DNA from: Hydrogenophilales bacterium CG12_big_fil_rev_8_21_14_0_65_61_21
Lineage (GTDB): Bacteria; Pseudomonadota; Gammaproteobacteria; Burkholderiales; Thiobacillaceae
NCBI GenBank assembly: GCA_002782005.1
Contig: PFGT01000014.1
Coordinates: 1-45,359 of the forward strand
DNA length: 45,359 bases
Direction of reading: 5' to 3'
Shown here: positions 15,930 through 25,486 of the stretch, in pieces
How the letters are laid out: the number at the start of each line of letters is the position of its first letter
Position numbering within the stretch: position 1 is the first letter of the stretch
Notes under the pieces: generated by a model
Seen by the model: the letters and a program-made list of their open reading frames with translations, nothing else
Database searches by the model: none
What the model was told of the DNA's origin: nothing
Program-made: the position numbers and the translations under genes

Positions 15930-17585
15930 ATGGCATCGGGTATCTTTGGCATTACACTAATGGGGCTGAACGCGGCCCAATCGAACCTGAGCACGACTTC
16001 GCAGAATATTGCCAACGTCAATACGGCCGGCTATCACCGCCAATCGACCAATTTGACCACGGCACAGCCTATGACCACTGGCTATGGCATGGTCGGCAGT
16101 GGCGTCGATGTCGTCGGGGTGGCGCGCAGCTACAGTCGCTTTCTGGAAAATCAGGTGGTGTCGAGCCAGGGTCAACTATCCAGTTACCAAACCTATGGTC
16201 AATACGCCAGCCAACTGAACGCGCTGCTCGGCAATCAAAACAGCGCCCTGTCGGCATCGCTGGCCGACTTCTTTGCCAGCGTTCAAAACGTCGCCAACGA
16301 CCCGACCTCGATCGTCGCGCGGCAAGCCCTTATCGCCAGCGGCAACGGCCTGACGGGCCAGTTCGATAATGCCAGCAAGGGTCTGAGCGATCTGCAACAG
16401 AGCGTCGACCAACAGGTGCAAAGCATCGCCACGCAAGTCAGCTCATATGGGAAAAGCATCGCCGTCTTGAATACCCAAATTACCGTCGCCCAGGCCTCCG
16501 GCAGCGATAAGGTCAATGCCCTGCTGGATCAGCGCGATCAATTGGTGGCCGAGATCAACAAGCTGGTCAACGTCAATGTTTTGAATCAAACCGACAGCGG
16601 CTACACGCTCTACATCGGCAACGGCCTGCCCCTGGTGCAAGGCAGTCAGGCTAATGTGCTGAAGGCCGTCGCCAACCCGGCCGACCCGACTCAAAGCCAG
16701 CCGGCGCTGCAAATCGGCAACGGCATAATTCCGCTGGATACGGCACAGATTACCGGTGGCCAACTGGGTGGCTTACTGGCCTTCAGGGACCAGATGCTGA
16801 TGCCCTCGCAACGGGAATTGGGCAAGGTCGCCTACACGCTGGCGACTCGGGTGAACGGGCAAAGTGGCCTGGGCTTCGACCTCAATGGCGCGGCGGGGAC
16901 CGACTTCTTCAGCACGCCTGCGGTACGGCCGCCGGTAGCCAATCTGAACAACACCGGCAATGGTCTGCTCAACCTCAGCCTGACTGACCCTAACCTGCTG
17001 GCCAATAGTGATTACAAACTGGCTTATGACGGTGCCAATTACACCCTGACCCGGGTCTCGGACGGCACGAGTTACAGCAATGCCACGCTCGCCGGCCTTG
17101 GCGCGGCGGTCTCGGCCGCCGAGGGTTTTAGCTTTAGTCTATCCAGCGGGACGATCAACGCCGGTGACAGCTATCTGATTCGGCCCAGCCAATACGCCGC
17201 CAACGGGCTTTCGGTGCTTATAACCGATCCCAGCAAGATCGCGGCAGCCGGCCCGAGCGGACTGCCCGGCGACAACGGCAATGCCCTGCTGCTGGCCAGC
17301 CTGCAAAGCCAGAAACTGTTGGCAAACGGTTCGGTCACGTTACAGACGGCGTTCAACCAGCTCGTCGGCCAGAATGCCAGTCTGACCAACGCCGCGACTC
17401 TAGGCCAGCAGTCCTACCAGACCCTTACCGATCAGGCCACGCAGGCTCAACAGTCCTTTTCCGGGGTTAACCTGGACGAAGAGGCGGCCAACCTGATTCA
17501 GTACCAGCAGGCCTATCAAGCGGCGGCCAAGGCGATGCAGATCGCGTCCAGCCTGTTCAACAATATACTCAGTGCAATCCAGTAA
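15930..17585 (+). CDS. flgK: Hook-filament junction protein FlgK (HAP1)
   Basis: First of the two junction proteins between hook and filament, 551 residues. The N-terminus FGITLMGLNAAQSNLSTTSQ then NIANVNTAGYHRQ carries the rod/hook motif. Next comes the FlgK helical region DFFASVQNVANDPTSIVARQ, and the C-terminus has VNLDEEAANLIQYQQAYQAA then AKAMQIASSLFNNIL. The C-terminal helix is the FlgN binding site in studied species. ATG 15930 is preceded by GGGG at 15919-15922. It is 13 bases before flgL and under the sigma-28 promoter. Confidence 0.97.
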   Translation: MASGIFGITLMGLNAAQSNLSTTSQNIANVNTAGYHRQSTNLTTAQPMTTGYGMVGSGVDVVGVARSYSRFLENQVVSSQGQLSSYQTYGQYASQLNALLGNQNSALSASLADFFASVQNVANDPTSIVARQALIASGNGLTGQFDNASKGLSDLQQSVDQQVQSIATQVSSYGKSIAVLNTQITVAQASGSDKVNALLDQRDQLVAEINKLVNVNVLNQTDSGYTLYIGNGLPLVQGSQANVLKAVANPADPTQSQPALQIGNGIIPLDTAQITGGQLGGLLAFRDQMLMPSQRELGKVAYTLATRVNGQSGLGFDLNGAAGTDFFSTPAVRPPVANLNNTGNGLLNLSLTDPNLLANSDYKLAYDGANYTLTRVSDGTSYSNATLAGLGAAVSAAEGFSFSLSSGTINAGDSYLIRPSQYAANGLSVLITDPSKIAAAGPSGLPGDNGNALLLASLQSQKLLANGSVTLQTAFNQLVGQNASLTNAATLGQQSYQTLTDQATQAQQSFSGVNLDEEAANLIQYQQAYQAAAKAMQIASSLFNNILSAIQ

Positions 17586-17598
17586 TCGGGAGGTCGCC

Positions 17599-18480
17599 AT
17601 GCGCATCAGCTCCAACTCCTTCTACGCCGCGCCATTGAGCGGCATATTGAACCAGCAGTCCTCGATGGCGGCGCTCAACCAGCAGATCGCCAGCGGCAAT
17701 AAATTGCTCACCGCCGCCGATGACCCGGTAGCGGCCAGTCAGGTCATGTCGCTGAACGATCATATCGCCTTGAGCACTCAATACCAGGCCAATCAACTCA
17801 GCGTCAGCCTGGTTCAAAAGGAAGAAGGCATCCTGCTCGATCAGGTGCAAACCAGCCTGCAAAGCGCCCAGAAGCTGCTTACCTCGGTCAATGCCAGCAC
17901 CGACCAGAACTTGAAGAACTCGGTGGCGGCCACCTTGTCTGGTCTGTATCAGCAGATCAAGGATACGGCCAATGCCCAGGACACCAATGGCAACTATATT
18001 TTTGCCGGCTTCAAAAGCAGCACCCAGCCTTACGATGGCGCCAGCTATCTGGGCGACAACGGCTTGCGTCAGGTGCAGATCAGCCAGGGGCAGACGATAC
18101 AGGCGAACGATAACCTTAACTCGGTCATCCAAGCCGGGACGGCCAACGACCTGCTCCAGGTCATCGCTCAGACGGCAGCCAATCTACAAAATCCAGCAAC
18201 CTCGCAAGCCCAGTTGGACAGCGCTCATGCAACCGTAAACAGCGCGCTAGGCAAGCTGCAAGACATCCAGGTCGCGTTGGTTGGGCGACAGCAACAGGTC
18301 AGCAGTCAACAAAGCGCGACCCAGCAATTACTGGCCGTCAATCAAGACGCCCTAGGCAAGCTCACTCAGGTCGATCAGGCCAGCGCGATTGTCGAACTGC
18401 AAATGCGCCAAGTCTCGTTGCAGGCCGCCGAAAGCGCCTTCGCCTCGACCTCTAAGCTATCCTTATTCAACTACCTGTAA
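17599..18480 (+). CDS. flgL: Hook-filament junction protein FlgL (HAP3)
   Basis: Second junction protein, a flagellin homologue onto which the filament assembles. 293 residues. The flagellin-like N-terminus MRISSNSFYAAPLSGILNQQ has the family signature further on, ASGNKLLTAADDPVAASQVM. The C-terminus VELQMRQVSLQAAESAFAST matches the flagellin C-terminal helix. GGGAGG (17588-17593) precedes ATG 17599; the nine codons upstream in frame overlap flgK and are not used. No flagellin or fliD gene is in the window. A hairpin follows the stop. Confidence 0.96.
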   Translation: MRISSNSFYAAPLSGILNQQSSMAALNQQIASGNKLLTAADDPVAASQVMSLNDHIALSTQYQANQLSVSLVQKEEGILLDQVQTSLQSAQKLLTSVNASTDQNLKNSVAATLSGLYQQIKDTANAQDTNGNYIFAGFKSSTQPYDGASYLGDNGLRQVQISQGQTIQANDNLNSVIQAGTANDLLQVIAQTAANLQNPATSQAQLDSAHATVNSALGKLQDIQVALVGRQQQVSSQQSATQQLLAVNQDALGKLTQVDQASAIVELQMRQVSLQAAESAFASTSKLSLFNYL

Positions 18481-18494
18481 TCTCGGCGAGGGTG

Positions 18495-18520
18495 GCCCGG
18501 CACAGTTGCCGGGCTCTTCT
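18495..18520 (+). terminator. Probable terminator after flgL
   Basis: GCCCGGCA - CAGT - TGCCGGGC forms a perfect 8-base stem with a 4-base loop, followed by TCTTCT. The T-run is weak, so termination may be partial. It is the only hairpin in a gap between convergent genes in this window. Confidence 0.6.
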
Positions 18521-18570
18521 GTGGCTGAACTGGCACGAAGCACTTCAGCCCAACCGGCCGGCTCATCTGA

Positions 18571-19185
18571 TTACCGACGTAGCAAGTCGTGCAATAGTGG
18601 TTCCAACGCGTGCATCTGGTTGTGGATGTTCAGCCGCCGGGCGCGGACGATGGCCTGGATATCGGTCAGGGCGGTGTTGAAGTCGTCGTTGACCACCAGA
18701 TAATCAAACGAATAGGCCTGCGAGATGTCTTCCTGTGCGGCCGCCAGGCGGTGAGCGATAACTTCGGACGAATCCTGGCCGCGCGCCTCCAAACGGCGTT
18801 TTAGCTCGGCCAAGGATGGCGGTAGGATGAACAGGCTGAGCGCGTCGGGGAACAGTTTGCGGACCTGCGCGGCGCCTTGCCAGTCGATCTCCAACAGCAG
18901 GTCGTGTCCGGCGCGTATCTGGTCTTCGATCCAGGGTTGCGAGGTGCCGTAGTAATTGCCATAGACCTCGGCGCTTTCCAGAAAGTCGCCACGATTGAGC
19001 ATCTCTCGGAATTGGTCGACATCAACAAAGTGGTAATGGGTGCCGTTTTCCTCGCCGGGGCGGGGCGCGCGAGTGGTGTAGGAAACCGATAACCGAATGC
19101 CGGGGTCGGCGTCCAGCAGGGCCTTCACCAAGCTGGACTTGCCAGCCCCAGAAGGGGCGGTGACGATGTAAAGATTGCCGGACAT
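18571..19185 (-). CDS. gmk: Guanylate kinase
   Basis: Phosphorylates GMP to GDP with ATP. 204 residues, normal length. The P-loop APSGAGKSS is at about 10-18. The GMP-binding region is SVSYTTRAPRPGEENGTHYH with EVYGNYYGTS, then LLLEIDWQGAAQVRK, then the lid region RRLEARGQDSSEVIAHRL. It is 8 bases downstream of yicC in the same direction, a conserved pair in proteobacteria. rpoZ, often next, is not here because flgL lies on the other side. Confidence 0.97.
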   Translation of the reverse strand: MSGNLYIVTAPSGAGKSSLVKALLDADPGIRLSVSYTTRAPRPGEENGTHYHFVDVDQFREMLNRGDFLESAEVYGNYYGTSQPWIEDQIRAGHDLLLEIDWQGAAQVRKLFPDALSLFILPPSLAELKRRLEARGQDSSEVIAHRLAAAQEDISQAYSFDYLVVNDDFNTALTDIQAIVRARRLNIHNQMHALEPLLHDLLRR

Positions 19186-19193
19186 GTTTGCCT

Positions 19194-20066
19194 CTATTCG
19201 ATATTCTGAATTTGTTCGCGCATCTGTTCGATGAGCACCTTCATTTCCACCGACGCCTGACTAAGTTCCATGACCACGGCCTTGGAGCCGAGGGTATTGG
19301 CTTCGCGGTTGAGTTCCTGCATCAGGAAGTCGAGCCGCTTGCCGGCCGCGCCGCCCTGCTTGAGTACCCGTTCCACTTCATCCAGGTGGGTGGCCAGGCG
19401 GTCGAGTTCTTCGTCGATGTCAATTTTTTGAGCGAACAGGGCGACTTCCTGGTGGATGCGTTCGTGGTCTTCAGTTTGCAGTATTTCCGCTATACGCCGG
19501 CCGATCTTTTCCCGAAAGGCGGCGACGATGTCGGCGGTTCGTGGTCGTAGTCCGGCGACCAGGGTGCGCAGGGCGGCGACCCGCTGGAGGATGATTTCGG
19601 CTAGTTTTGCGCCTTCCTGGGCGCGGCTGGCGTTGAAATCGTTCAGCGCGCCAGTGAGCAGGGCGAGGGCGGCAGCCTGCATCTCTTCAACCATGTTCAT
19701 GGCCTCGCCCAACATGCCTGGCCAGCGCAGTATTTCCGCGACGCTCATGGGCCTGGCCTCGGGTATCGCTTGACTGACTGCGCCCGCCAGCTTGACCAGT
19801 TGTTCCAGCATGGCGGTGTTGGGTTCGCCCGGCAACTGGCCGCCTTCCTTGGCGGTGAAGTTGACGCGACATTCCAGCTTGCCACGTTTGACCTGGGCGC
19901 CGATGCGTTCCCGGATAACCGGCTCCAGGGCGCGGAAATCCTCGGCCATGCGGAATGAAAGATCCAGAAAGCGCGAGTTGACCGCGCGCAATTCCAGACT
20001 GATTGCGCCATTCGCCAGATTGGCGGAGGCCGACGCAAAACCGGTCATGCTGTTCAAAGTGGCCAT
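19194..20066 (-). CDS. yicC: YicC family endoribonuclease
   Basis: 290 residues. The N-terminal signature SMTGFASASANLANGAISLE then LRAVNSRFLDLSFRM is that of YicC/YloC. The C-terminal domain (DUF1732) ends with REANTLGSKAVVMELSQASVEMKVLIEQMREQIQNIE, near the family consensus. E. coli YicC is an RNA endonuclease connected with small-RNA turnover; the function here follows from the family. It is cotranscribed with gmk and divergent from the kinase gene, with a 55-base gap. Confidence 0.94.
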   Translation of the reverse strand: MATLNSMTGFASASANLANGAISLELRAVNSRFLDLSFRMAEDFRALEPVIRERIGAQVKRGKLECRVNFTAKEGGQLPGEPNTAMLEQLVKLAGAVSQAIPEARPMSVAEILRWPGMLGEAMNMVEEMQAAALALLTGALNDFNASRAQEGAKLAEIILQRVAALRTLVAGLRPRTADIVAAFREKIGRRIAEILQTEDHERIHQEVALFAQKIDIDEELDRLATHLDEVERVLKQGGAAGKRLDFLMQELNREANTLGSKAVVMELSQASVEMKVLIEQMREQIQNIE

Positions 20067-20121
20067 GTTTTCGTTATCCTCTCAGGTATGTATCAACGGC
20101 AATCATCATACTTGGGCTTGA

Positions 20122-21069
20122 ATGGCCGCTCAAATCCCTGAACCGCTAGCCTCCGGGTACCGGCTAGCGGAATACACCATCGACCGCAAGATCGGCGGCG
20201 GCGGTTTCAGTATGGTCTACCTGGCCTTTGATGCGGCGGGTCAGCCGGTTGTGATCAAGGAGTATCTACCGGACGGTATGGTGATGCGAGAAACGGATGG
20301 CAAGGTCTTGCCGATCTCGGAAGAGAAGGAAAAAACCTTCCGCCAGGGAATGAAGTATTTTTTCGACGAGGGCCGCACACTGGCCAACATACGTCACCCC
20401 AATGTAGTGGAGGTTGAGAATTTCTTTCGTGCCAACGAGACGGTCTACATGGTGATGAAATATGAGCGCGGCAAGACCCTGCAGCGCCATATCCATGACG
20501 TACAGGCGGAGCCGATGCGGGAGGGCTTTATTCGTAGCGTGTTCATCCAGTTGCTCAATGGTCTCAGGGAGGTTCATGCCAGGCGCTTGCTGCACTTCGA
20601 CATCAAGCCCTCCAATATCTACATCCGCTTCGACGGCTCGCCCTTGCTGATCGATTTCGGCGCGGCGCGGCAGGCACTGGTGGCCGAGCATCGATCCGTG
20701 CCCATGTATACGCCGGGCTTTGCAGCGCCGGAACAATATAGCCAACGCGACCGGCTGGGGCCGTGGACCGACATCTATGGCATCGGCGCCAGCATGTATG
20801 CCTGCGTGGCGAAACATCCGCCGCCGCCGGCCAATGAGCGGCAGCAGGAAGACAAGATGTTGCCGGTGGCGAAGGAGTTCGCAGGGGGGTATTCGGCTGA
20901 GTTTCTGGAATTGATCGACCGTTTGCTGCTGTTGGCGTACACGGATCGGCCGCAGAGCGTATTTTCGGTCCAGAAGCGCTTGATCGGCCTGGCGCCATTC
21001 CGGACTGGATCGGCTGTCAAGCCGTCGCTTTTGAATGTAATCCGTGACCGATTGATTCGCGCCTTATGA
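20122..21069 (+). CDS. Hanks-type serine/threonine protein kinase
   Basis: 315 residues, soluble. The kinase motifs are complete: glycine loop GGGGFSMVY (25-33), ATP lysine K46 in VIKEY, an H158-F159-D160 catalytic loop (HFDIKPSNI, with Phe in place of the Arg of HRD), DFGAAR at 178, and the activation segment ending in PEQY. The non-RD loop suggests activity without activation-loop phosphorylation, which is an inference. No transmembrane or PASTA domain is present. The stop overlaps the ATG of the phosphatase gene by 4 bases, so the two are made together. Substrates cannot be read from the sequence, but the neighbours are RNA and nucleotide genes (yicC, gmk, rph, rdgB). Confidence 0.93.
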   Translation: MAAQIPEPLASGYRLAEYTIDRKIGGGGFSMVYLAFDAAGQPVVIKEYLPDGMVMRETDGKVLPISEEKEKTFRQGMKYFFDEGRTLANIRHPNVVEVENFFRANETVYMVMKYERGKTLQRHIHDVQAEPMREGFIRSVFIQLLNGLREVHARRLLHFDIKPSNIYIRFDGSPLLIDFGAARQALVAEHRSVPMYTPGFAAPEQYSQRDRLGPWTDIYGIGASMYACVAKHPPPPANERQQEDKMLPVAKEFAGGYSAEFLELIDRLLLLAYTDRPQSVFSVQKRLIGLAPFRTGSAVKPSLLNVIRDRLIRAL

Positions 21070-21980
21070 AATACAGCCTATATCAGGAAAGCCGCAAGGG
21101 TGGACGCGCCGATAATCAGGATCGGGTGGGTTTCTCCTATACCCCGGACAGCATCGTGATGGTGCTGGCGGACGGCATGGGTGGCCACGCCAAGGGTGAG
21201 GTAGCGGCGCAAATCATGGTGGATACGGCCTTGGCCATGTTCAAGAGACTGGCCAAACCCAGTCTTGAGGATGTCACCGAATTTCTACTGGACAGTATTT
21301 ACGCGGCTCACCAGACCATCAACGAATATGCGGTCAAGAAGAAACTAAAGGATACCCCGCGGACCACCTGCACGATTTGTATCGTCCAGTCCGGCCGGGC
21401 CTGCTGGGCCCATGTCGGCGATTCCCGGTTATATCACTTCAGCTTTGATGAGTTGATCTCCCGGACCCGCGACCACTCCGCCGTCCAGGCCTTGCTGGAC
21501 GACGGCTTGATTACCGAGCTTGAGGTCAATAATCATCCGGATCGGAACAAGCTATACAACGGCGTCGGTGGCTTTATTTTGCCCAATATCGAGCTCTCGG
21601 CCGGGGTTGTCGTGCGGGAAGGCGATGTCTTGCTGCTGGTTTCGGATGGCTTCTGGTCGGAATTGGCCACCGACGAGATGTTGTCTACGCTACGGGCCTA
21701 TTCCCTGAAGCAGTCCCTTATCCATCTGCTTGACCAGGCTGAATATCGGGCCGCCGGCCATGGTGACAATCTATCGGCCATTGCCTTGCGTTGCGGCGAA
21801 GACCTGTCCGACAGCGCTGTAAAAGAGCCACTTGGTTTCGACATGGAGGGTTTCACCACCGAGTTGCGGGAGTTGGAGGAAAAACTTCACAAGTCGCAAC
21901 CCGCCATGAGCGACTTCGACATCGACAAGGCCATCGAAGATATCCAGGCCGATCTACTGAAACATAATCTCGATAAATAA
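21066..21980 (+). CDS. PP2C-family protein serine/threonine phosphatase
   Basis: 304 residues. The metal-binding motifs of the PPM/PP2C family are seen: RADNQDR (D19), [13 protein letters not shown] (D36 and the GG), [19 protein letters not shown] and GHGDNLSAI. The last 50 residues ([20 protein letters not shown] and on) form an extra helical, charged tail after the catalytic domain. It reverses Ser/Thr phosphorylation and is expected to act on the kinase encoded just upstream or its targets. It is coupled to that gene by an ATGA overlap and is followed by rph after 8 bases. Confidence 0.94.
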   Translation: MKYSLYQESRKGGRADNQDRVGFSYTPDSIVMVLADGMGGHAKGEVAAQIMVDTALAMFKRLAKPSLEDVTEFLLDSIYAAHQTINEYAVKKKLKDTPRTTCTICIVQSGRACWAHVGDSRLYHFSFDELISRTRDHSAVQALLDDGLITELEVNNHPDRNKLYNGVGGFILPNIELSAGVVVREGDVLLLVSDGFWSELATDEMLSTLRAYSLKQSLIHLLDQAEYRAAGHGDNLSAIALRCGEDLSDSAVKEPLGFDMEGFTTELRELEEKLHKSQPAMSDFDIDKAIEDIQADLLKHNLDK

Positions 21981-21988
21981 GGGTGAAC

Positions 21989-22720
21989 ATGACCGATTTC
22001 AGCCGCCCCTCCGGGCGCGATCCCAATACCTTACGCGCTATCCGCATCACCCGCCGCTACACCAAACACGCCGAAGGCTCGGTGCTGGTCGAATGCGGCG
22101 ACACTAAGGTCATCTGTACCGCCAGCGTGCTGGAGAAGGTGCCGTTCCACGTCAGGGGCAGCGGTGCCGGCTGGCTGACCGCTGAATATGGCATGTTGCC
22201 GCGCGCTACCCATACCCGAGGCGATCGCGAGGCGGCCCGGGGCAAGCAGAGCGGCCGCACCCAGGAGATTCAGCGGCTCATTGGCCGTTCGCTGCGGGCG
22301 GCGGTCGATCTGGCAAAACTCGGCGAACGGACGATCCACATCGATTGCGACGTCATCCAGGCTGACGGCGGCACTCGTACCGCCAGCATCACCGGCGCCT
22401 GGGTGGCAGTGCATGACGCCATGGCGTGGCTGGTCAAGGAAGGTCGTATCCCAGAGGCGGCGATCCGCGACCATGTTGCGGCGATCTCGGTCGGCATCTA
22501 CCAGGGCGTGCCGGTGCTGGACCTCGATTATGCCGAGGACGCCCACTGCGACACCGACATGAACGTGGTGATGACCGGCGCCGGCGGCCTCATTGAGATT
22601 CAGGGCACCGCCGAGGGCGCGCCGTTCACGCGCACCGAACTGAATGCGCTGCTCGACCTGGCCGAGGCCGGCATTGGGCAACTGGTGACCGAACAGAAAC
22701 AGGCTATAAGCGAGGATTGA
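21989..22720 (+). CDS. rph: Ribonuclease PH
   Basis: Phosphate-dependent 3'-5' exoribonuclease that trims tRNA 3' ends. 243 residues. Conserved blocks are [20 protein letters not shown], then [40 protein letters not shown], then [19 protein letters not shown] and a C-terminus with [19 protein letters not shown] 21989 follows AAGGGTGA; GTG 21983 lies inside that Shine-Dalgarno. It is one base from rdgB, a conserved rph-rdgB pair. Confidence 0.97.
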   Translation: MTDFSRPSGRDPNTLRAIRITRRYTKHAEGSVLVECGDTKVICTASVLEKVPFHVRGSGAGWLTAEYGMLPRATHTRGDREAARGKQSGRTQEIQRLIGRSLRAAVDLAKLGERTIHIDCDVIQADGGTRTASITGAWVAVHDAMAWLVKEGRIPEAAIRDHVAAISVGIYQGVPVLDLDYAEDAHCDTDMNVVMTGAGGLIEIQGTAEGAPFTRTELNALLDLAEAGIGQLVTEQKQAISED

Positions 22721-22721
22721 A

Positions 22722-23312
22722 ATGAAAAAAGTGGTGATTGCCTCCAACAACCCCGGCAAGCTGCGCGAGATTCAACAGATACTCGCGCCCCTGGACATCG
22801 AGGCGCTGCCCCAGGGCGGCTTTGGTGTGCCGGAGTGCCCCGAGCCGCACGTCACCTTTGTCGAAAACTGTATCGCCAAGGCCCGCCATGCCTCGGCGCA
22901 CACCGGCCTGCCGGCCCTGGCCGACGATTCCGGTATTTGCGTCGATGCCCTCAACGGCGCGCCGGGCGTCTATTCGGCGCGTTACGCCGGCGAACCCAAA
23001 TCCGATCAGCGCAACAACCAGAAACTGCTGGAGACGTTGAAGGGCAACCCTAACCGCAAGGCCCATTACTACTGCGTCATGGTCTATGTCCGTTATCCGG
23101 ACGATCCCCAGCCGATCATCGCCGAGGGCGCCTGGCACGGCGAGATTATCGACCAAGCGCGTGGCGCCGGCGGCTTCGGTTATGACCCCTATTTTCTAGT
23201 GCCAAGGTTTGGCAAGACCGGCGCCGAGTTGACCGCCGAGGAGAAAAACGGCATCAGCCATCGGGGTCAGGCGCTGCGGGCGCTAGCTGCCAAGCTGCAA
23301 GCGGACGGTTGA
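22722..23312 (+). CDS. rdgB: XTP/dITP pyrophosphatase (RdgB/HAM1)
   Basis: Hydrolyses non-canonical purine triphosphates (dITP, XTP) to the monophosphate, keeping them out of DNA and RNA. 196 residues. Substrate motif ASNNPGKLREI at the N-terminus, the metal and base-binding ADDSGICVDALNGAPGVYSA, and the C-terminal GAGGFGYDPYF and ISHRGQALRAL are all present. It starts one base after rph, with GAGGATTG before the ATG, and its stop overlaps the proposed hemW start (TTGA). Confidence 0.97.
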   Translation: MKKVVIASNNPGKLREIQQILAPLDIEALPQGGFGVPECPEPHVTFVENCIAKARHASAHTGLPALADDSGICVDALNGAPGVYSARYAGEPKSDQRNNQKLLETLKGNPNRKAHYYCVMVYVRYPDDPQPIIAEGAWHGEIIDQARGAGGFGYDPYFLVPRFGKTGAELTAEEKNGISHRGQALRALAAKLQADG

Positions 23313-24478
23313 TTACCTCGGCCTCTTGTTCGCTGTCGGCGCCACCCGTGCGGCTCGCGCCGCCGCCGTTGTCGCTGTACGTCCATTTCCCTTGGTGCCT
23401 GCGCAAGTGCCCGTACTGCGATTTCAATTCCCACGCGGTCCGGGGTGAGATACCGGAAGCGGCCTATATCGATGCCCTGATCGGTGAGGTGGAGCGCACC
23501 TTGCCCGAGATATGGGGCCGTCCGGTGGCGACTATTTTTATCGGCGGCGGTACGCCCAGCCTGCTCACGCCGGAAGGTGTAGACCGTTTCCTGACTGCCA
23601 TGAGGACGCTGTTGCCGGTGCGGCCCTGGGCGGAGGTGACCCTGGAGGCCAATCCGGGCGTCTTCGAGGTGGCCCGTTTTCGGGCCTATAAGGCGGCCGG
23701 CGTCAATCGCTTGTCGATCGGCATCCAAAGCTTCGACGACCGCCATCTGCACGCCCTGGGTCGTATCCACGACAGCCGCGCGGCGAGAGCGGCGGCGGAG
23801 GCCGGTCGGGAAATATTCGAGCAGCTCAACCTGGACCTGATGTATGCCCTGCCGGGGCAGACGTTGCCGGAGCTGGAGGTCGACCTGGCCACCGCCTTGG
23901 ACTTCGCACCGAGCCATTTGTCCTGCTACCACCTGACCCTGGAGCCGAATACCGCCTTCGCCGCCGCGCCGCCGCCGCTGCCCGATGACGATCTGGCAGC
24001 GGCCATGCAGGATCGGGTTGAGGAGGTTCTGGCGGACGCGGGTTACGACCATTACGAGACATCGGCCTTTGCCCGGCCCGGCCAGGCTTGTCGGCACAAT
24101 CTCAACTACTGGCAATTTGGCGATTACCTGGGCATCGGCGCCGGGGCTCATTCCAAACTTAGCTTCCCCGACCGGGTGATCCGGCGAGCGAACCGGAAAT
24201 CGCCGCGCGAATATCTGGCTGGCAGCGCGCCGGCCGACGAGCGGCTACTGGGGATCGATGACCTGCGCTTTGAGTTCATGATGAACACGCTGCGTTTGAC
24301 GGCCGGGTTTGAAAGCGGTTTGTTTACCGAACGTACCGGCCTGGGCTGGGAGACCGTGCTGGCCGATGTTGGTCAGGCCGAGTCGCGTGGGCTGCTGGAA
24401 CGGCAAGGTCTGACCGTGCTGCCGACGGCGCTGGGCCGGCGCTATTTGAACGATCTGTTAGAGATATTTCTGACCTGA
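23309..24478 (+). CDS. hemW: Heme chaperone HemW (radical SAM)
   Basis: 389 residues. The radical SAM cluster motif CLRKCPYCDFNSH has the HemW form CxxxCxxC followed by DFNSH. GGGTPSLL binds SAM and EANPG follows. The C-terminal HemW domain has YWQFGDYLGIGAGAHSK and RFEFMMNTLRL. HemW was once called coproporphyrinogen III oxidase-like, but it binds and transfers heme. The start is uncertain: TTG 23309 overlaps the rdgB stop, while GTG 23348 would remove a 13-residue tail that is not conserved. It is one base from the convergent PDC sensor gene. Confidence 0.93.
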   Translation: MITSASCSLSAPPVRLAPPPLSLYVHFPWCLRKCPYCDFNSHAVRGEIPEAAYIDALIGEVERTLPEIWGRPVATIFIGGGTPSLLTPEGVDRFLTAMRTLLPVRPWAEVTLEANPGVFEVARFRAYKAAGVNRLSIGIQSFDDRHLHALGRIHDSRAARAAAEAGREIFEQLNLDLMYALPGQTLPELEVDLATALDFAPSHLSCYHLTLEPNTAFAAAPPPLPDDDLAAAMQDRVEEVLADAGYDHYETSAFARPGQACRHNLNYWQFGDYLGIGAGAHSKLSFPDRVIRRANRKSPREYLAGSAPADERLLGIDDLRFEFMMNTLRLTAGFESGLFTERTGLGWETVLADVGQAESRGLLERQGLTVLPTALGRRYLNDLLEIFLT

Positions 24479-24479
24479 T

Positions 24480-25445
24480 TCAGCTTTCCAGAGCGCCGCT
24501 GAGCCAGAACGCCTGGCCCTTGTCGAGGAACTCGTCAACCGGGATGTAGTGTGAGCCATCGCAGGAAAAGGTGAGGCCGACCACGCCGTTGAAGATATTC
24601 AGGGTGCCGGTGCGCAGGTAGAACATCTCATCCATCAGGCGCAGCCCGCGCAGGTTGTCGAGTACCGGACGAATCTTGCTTATATCGACCATGGCATCGG
24701 CGGGGTAGGGCCGACTCGGGTAGGTCAGGCAGATGTCCGGATCGGTCAGGGCATCGATGTCGAGCAGGCGGTAGCGCAGCGGATCTTCGGTCAGCCAGAT
24801 GACCGCCCGGCTGCTGGAAAAATGCAACATCACATGGTGGACGCCATGGCTCATCATCAATTCTTCCACCACCGACATCACGGTGTCGACGTGGCTATCC
24901 ATGAGGCTTTCGGCCCGGGTCTGGTGAAACACCGTACCGCGAATCGCTGGGTCGCCCTTGACCTGACGCCAGTAGGCCGGCTCCTCGTAGATATGCCGGG
25001 TGATCGGCAGGTCGCGCAAAGCGAAATCGGCGCCGATAAAGCCCAGCACCCGCCAGTCGGGGCCGCGCACCAACTGGATGGCGGTCAGCGAAGGCCGTTT
25101 GGCGCGCAGGCTGATGTAGGCCTCGGAAAGCAGAAAACCGTCAGCCGGGACGATCTCGCGCATATAGGGGCGTTGCGAGCGGTCGCGACCGAGGTCGGCG
25201 CCGACCAGGCCGTTACGACCGATGTTGTGGGTGATCTGGATGCCTTCGGTGTTCAGTGCGTACATGAACTTGACCGAAGGCACCTTGGCAAAGGAATCGA
25301 ACAACGCCGCCTCTAGCGCTTCGCGGTCATGCCAGACCAGGCTGGATACCGTGGCGGCCTGGGTCAGCGGTTCGCGCAGCAGCGATTTCAGAACCTCACG
25401 CTGTTCGATGATCGCGTTTTGCAAAGTACCTTTGGGTGGTTTCAT
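24480..25445 (-). CDS. Soluble PDC (Cache)-type sensor protein without output domain
   Basis: About 321 residues from ATG 25445. The middle resembles a PDC/dCache ligand-binding domain: FMYALNTEGIQITHNIG, then DLGRDRSQRPYMREIV and LLSEAYISLRAKRPSLTAIQ with VLGFIGADFALRDLP. There is no signal peptide, no transmembrane helix, and no kinase, HAMP or GGDEF output, so the protein appears cytosolic. The C-terminal third (VVGLTFSCDGSHYIPVDEF) has no family I recognise. An in-frame TTG at 25484 would extend it 13 residues into the promoter region. The MITE begins 42 bases upstream of the chosen start. The ligand is unknown. Confidence 0.75.
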   Translation of the reverse strand: MKPPKGTLQNAIIEQREVLKSLLREPLTQAATVSSLVWHDREALEAALFDSFAKVPSVKFMYALNTEGIQITHNIGRNGLVGADLGRDRSQRPYMREIVPADGFLLSEAYISLRAKRPSLTAIQLVRGPDWRVLGFIGADFALRDLPITRHIYEEPAYWRQVKGDPAIRGTVFHQTRAESLMDSHVDTVMSVVEELMMSHGVHHVMLHFSSSRAVIWLTEDPLRYRLLDIDALTDPDICLTYPSRPYPADAMVDISKIRPVLDNLRGLRLMDEMFYLRTGTLNIFNGVVGLTFSCDGSHYIPVDEFLDKGQAFWLSGALES

Positions 25446-25486
25446 GTCGAGTCGTGGATAATTATTTTCGGACGAGTATAGCAATG

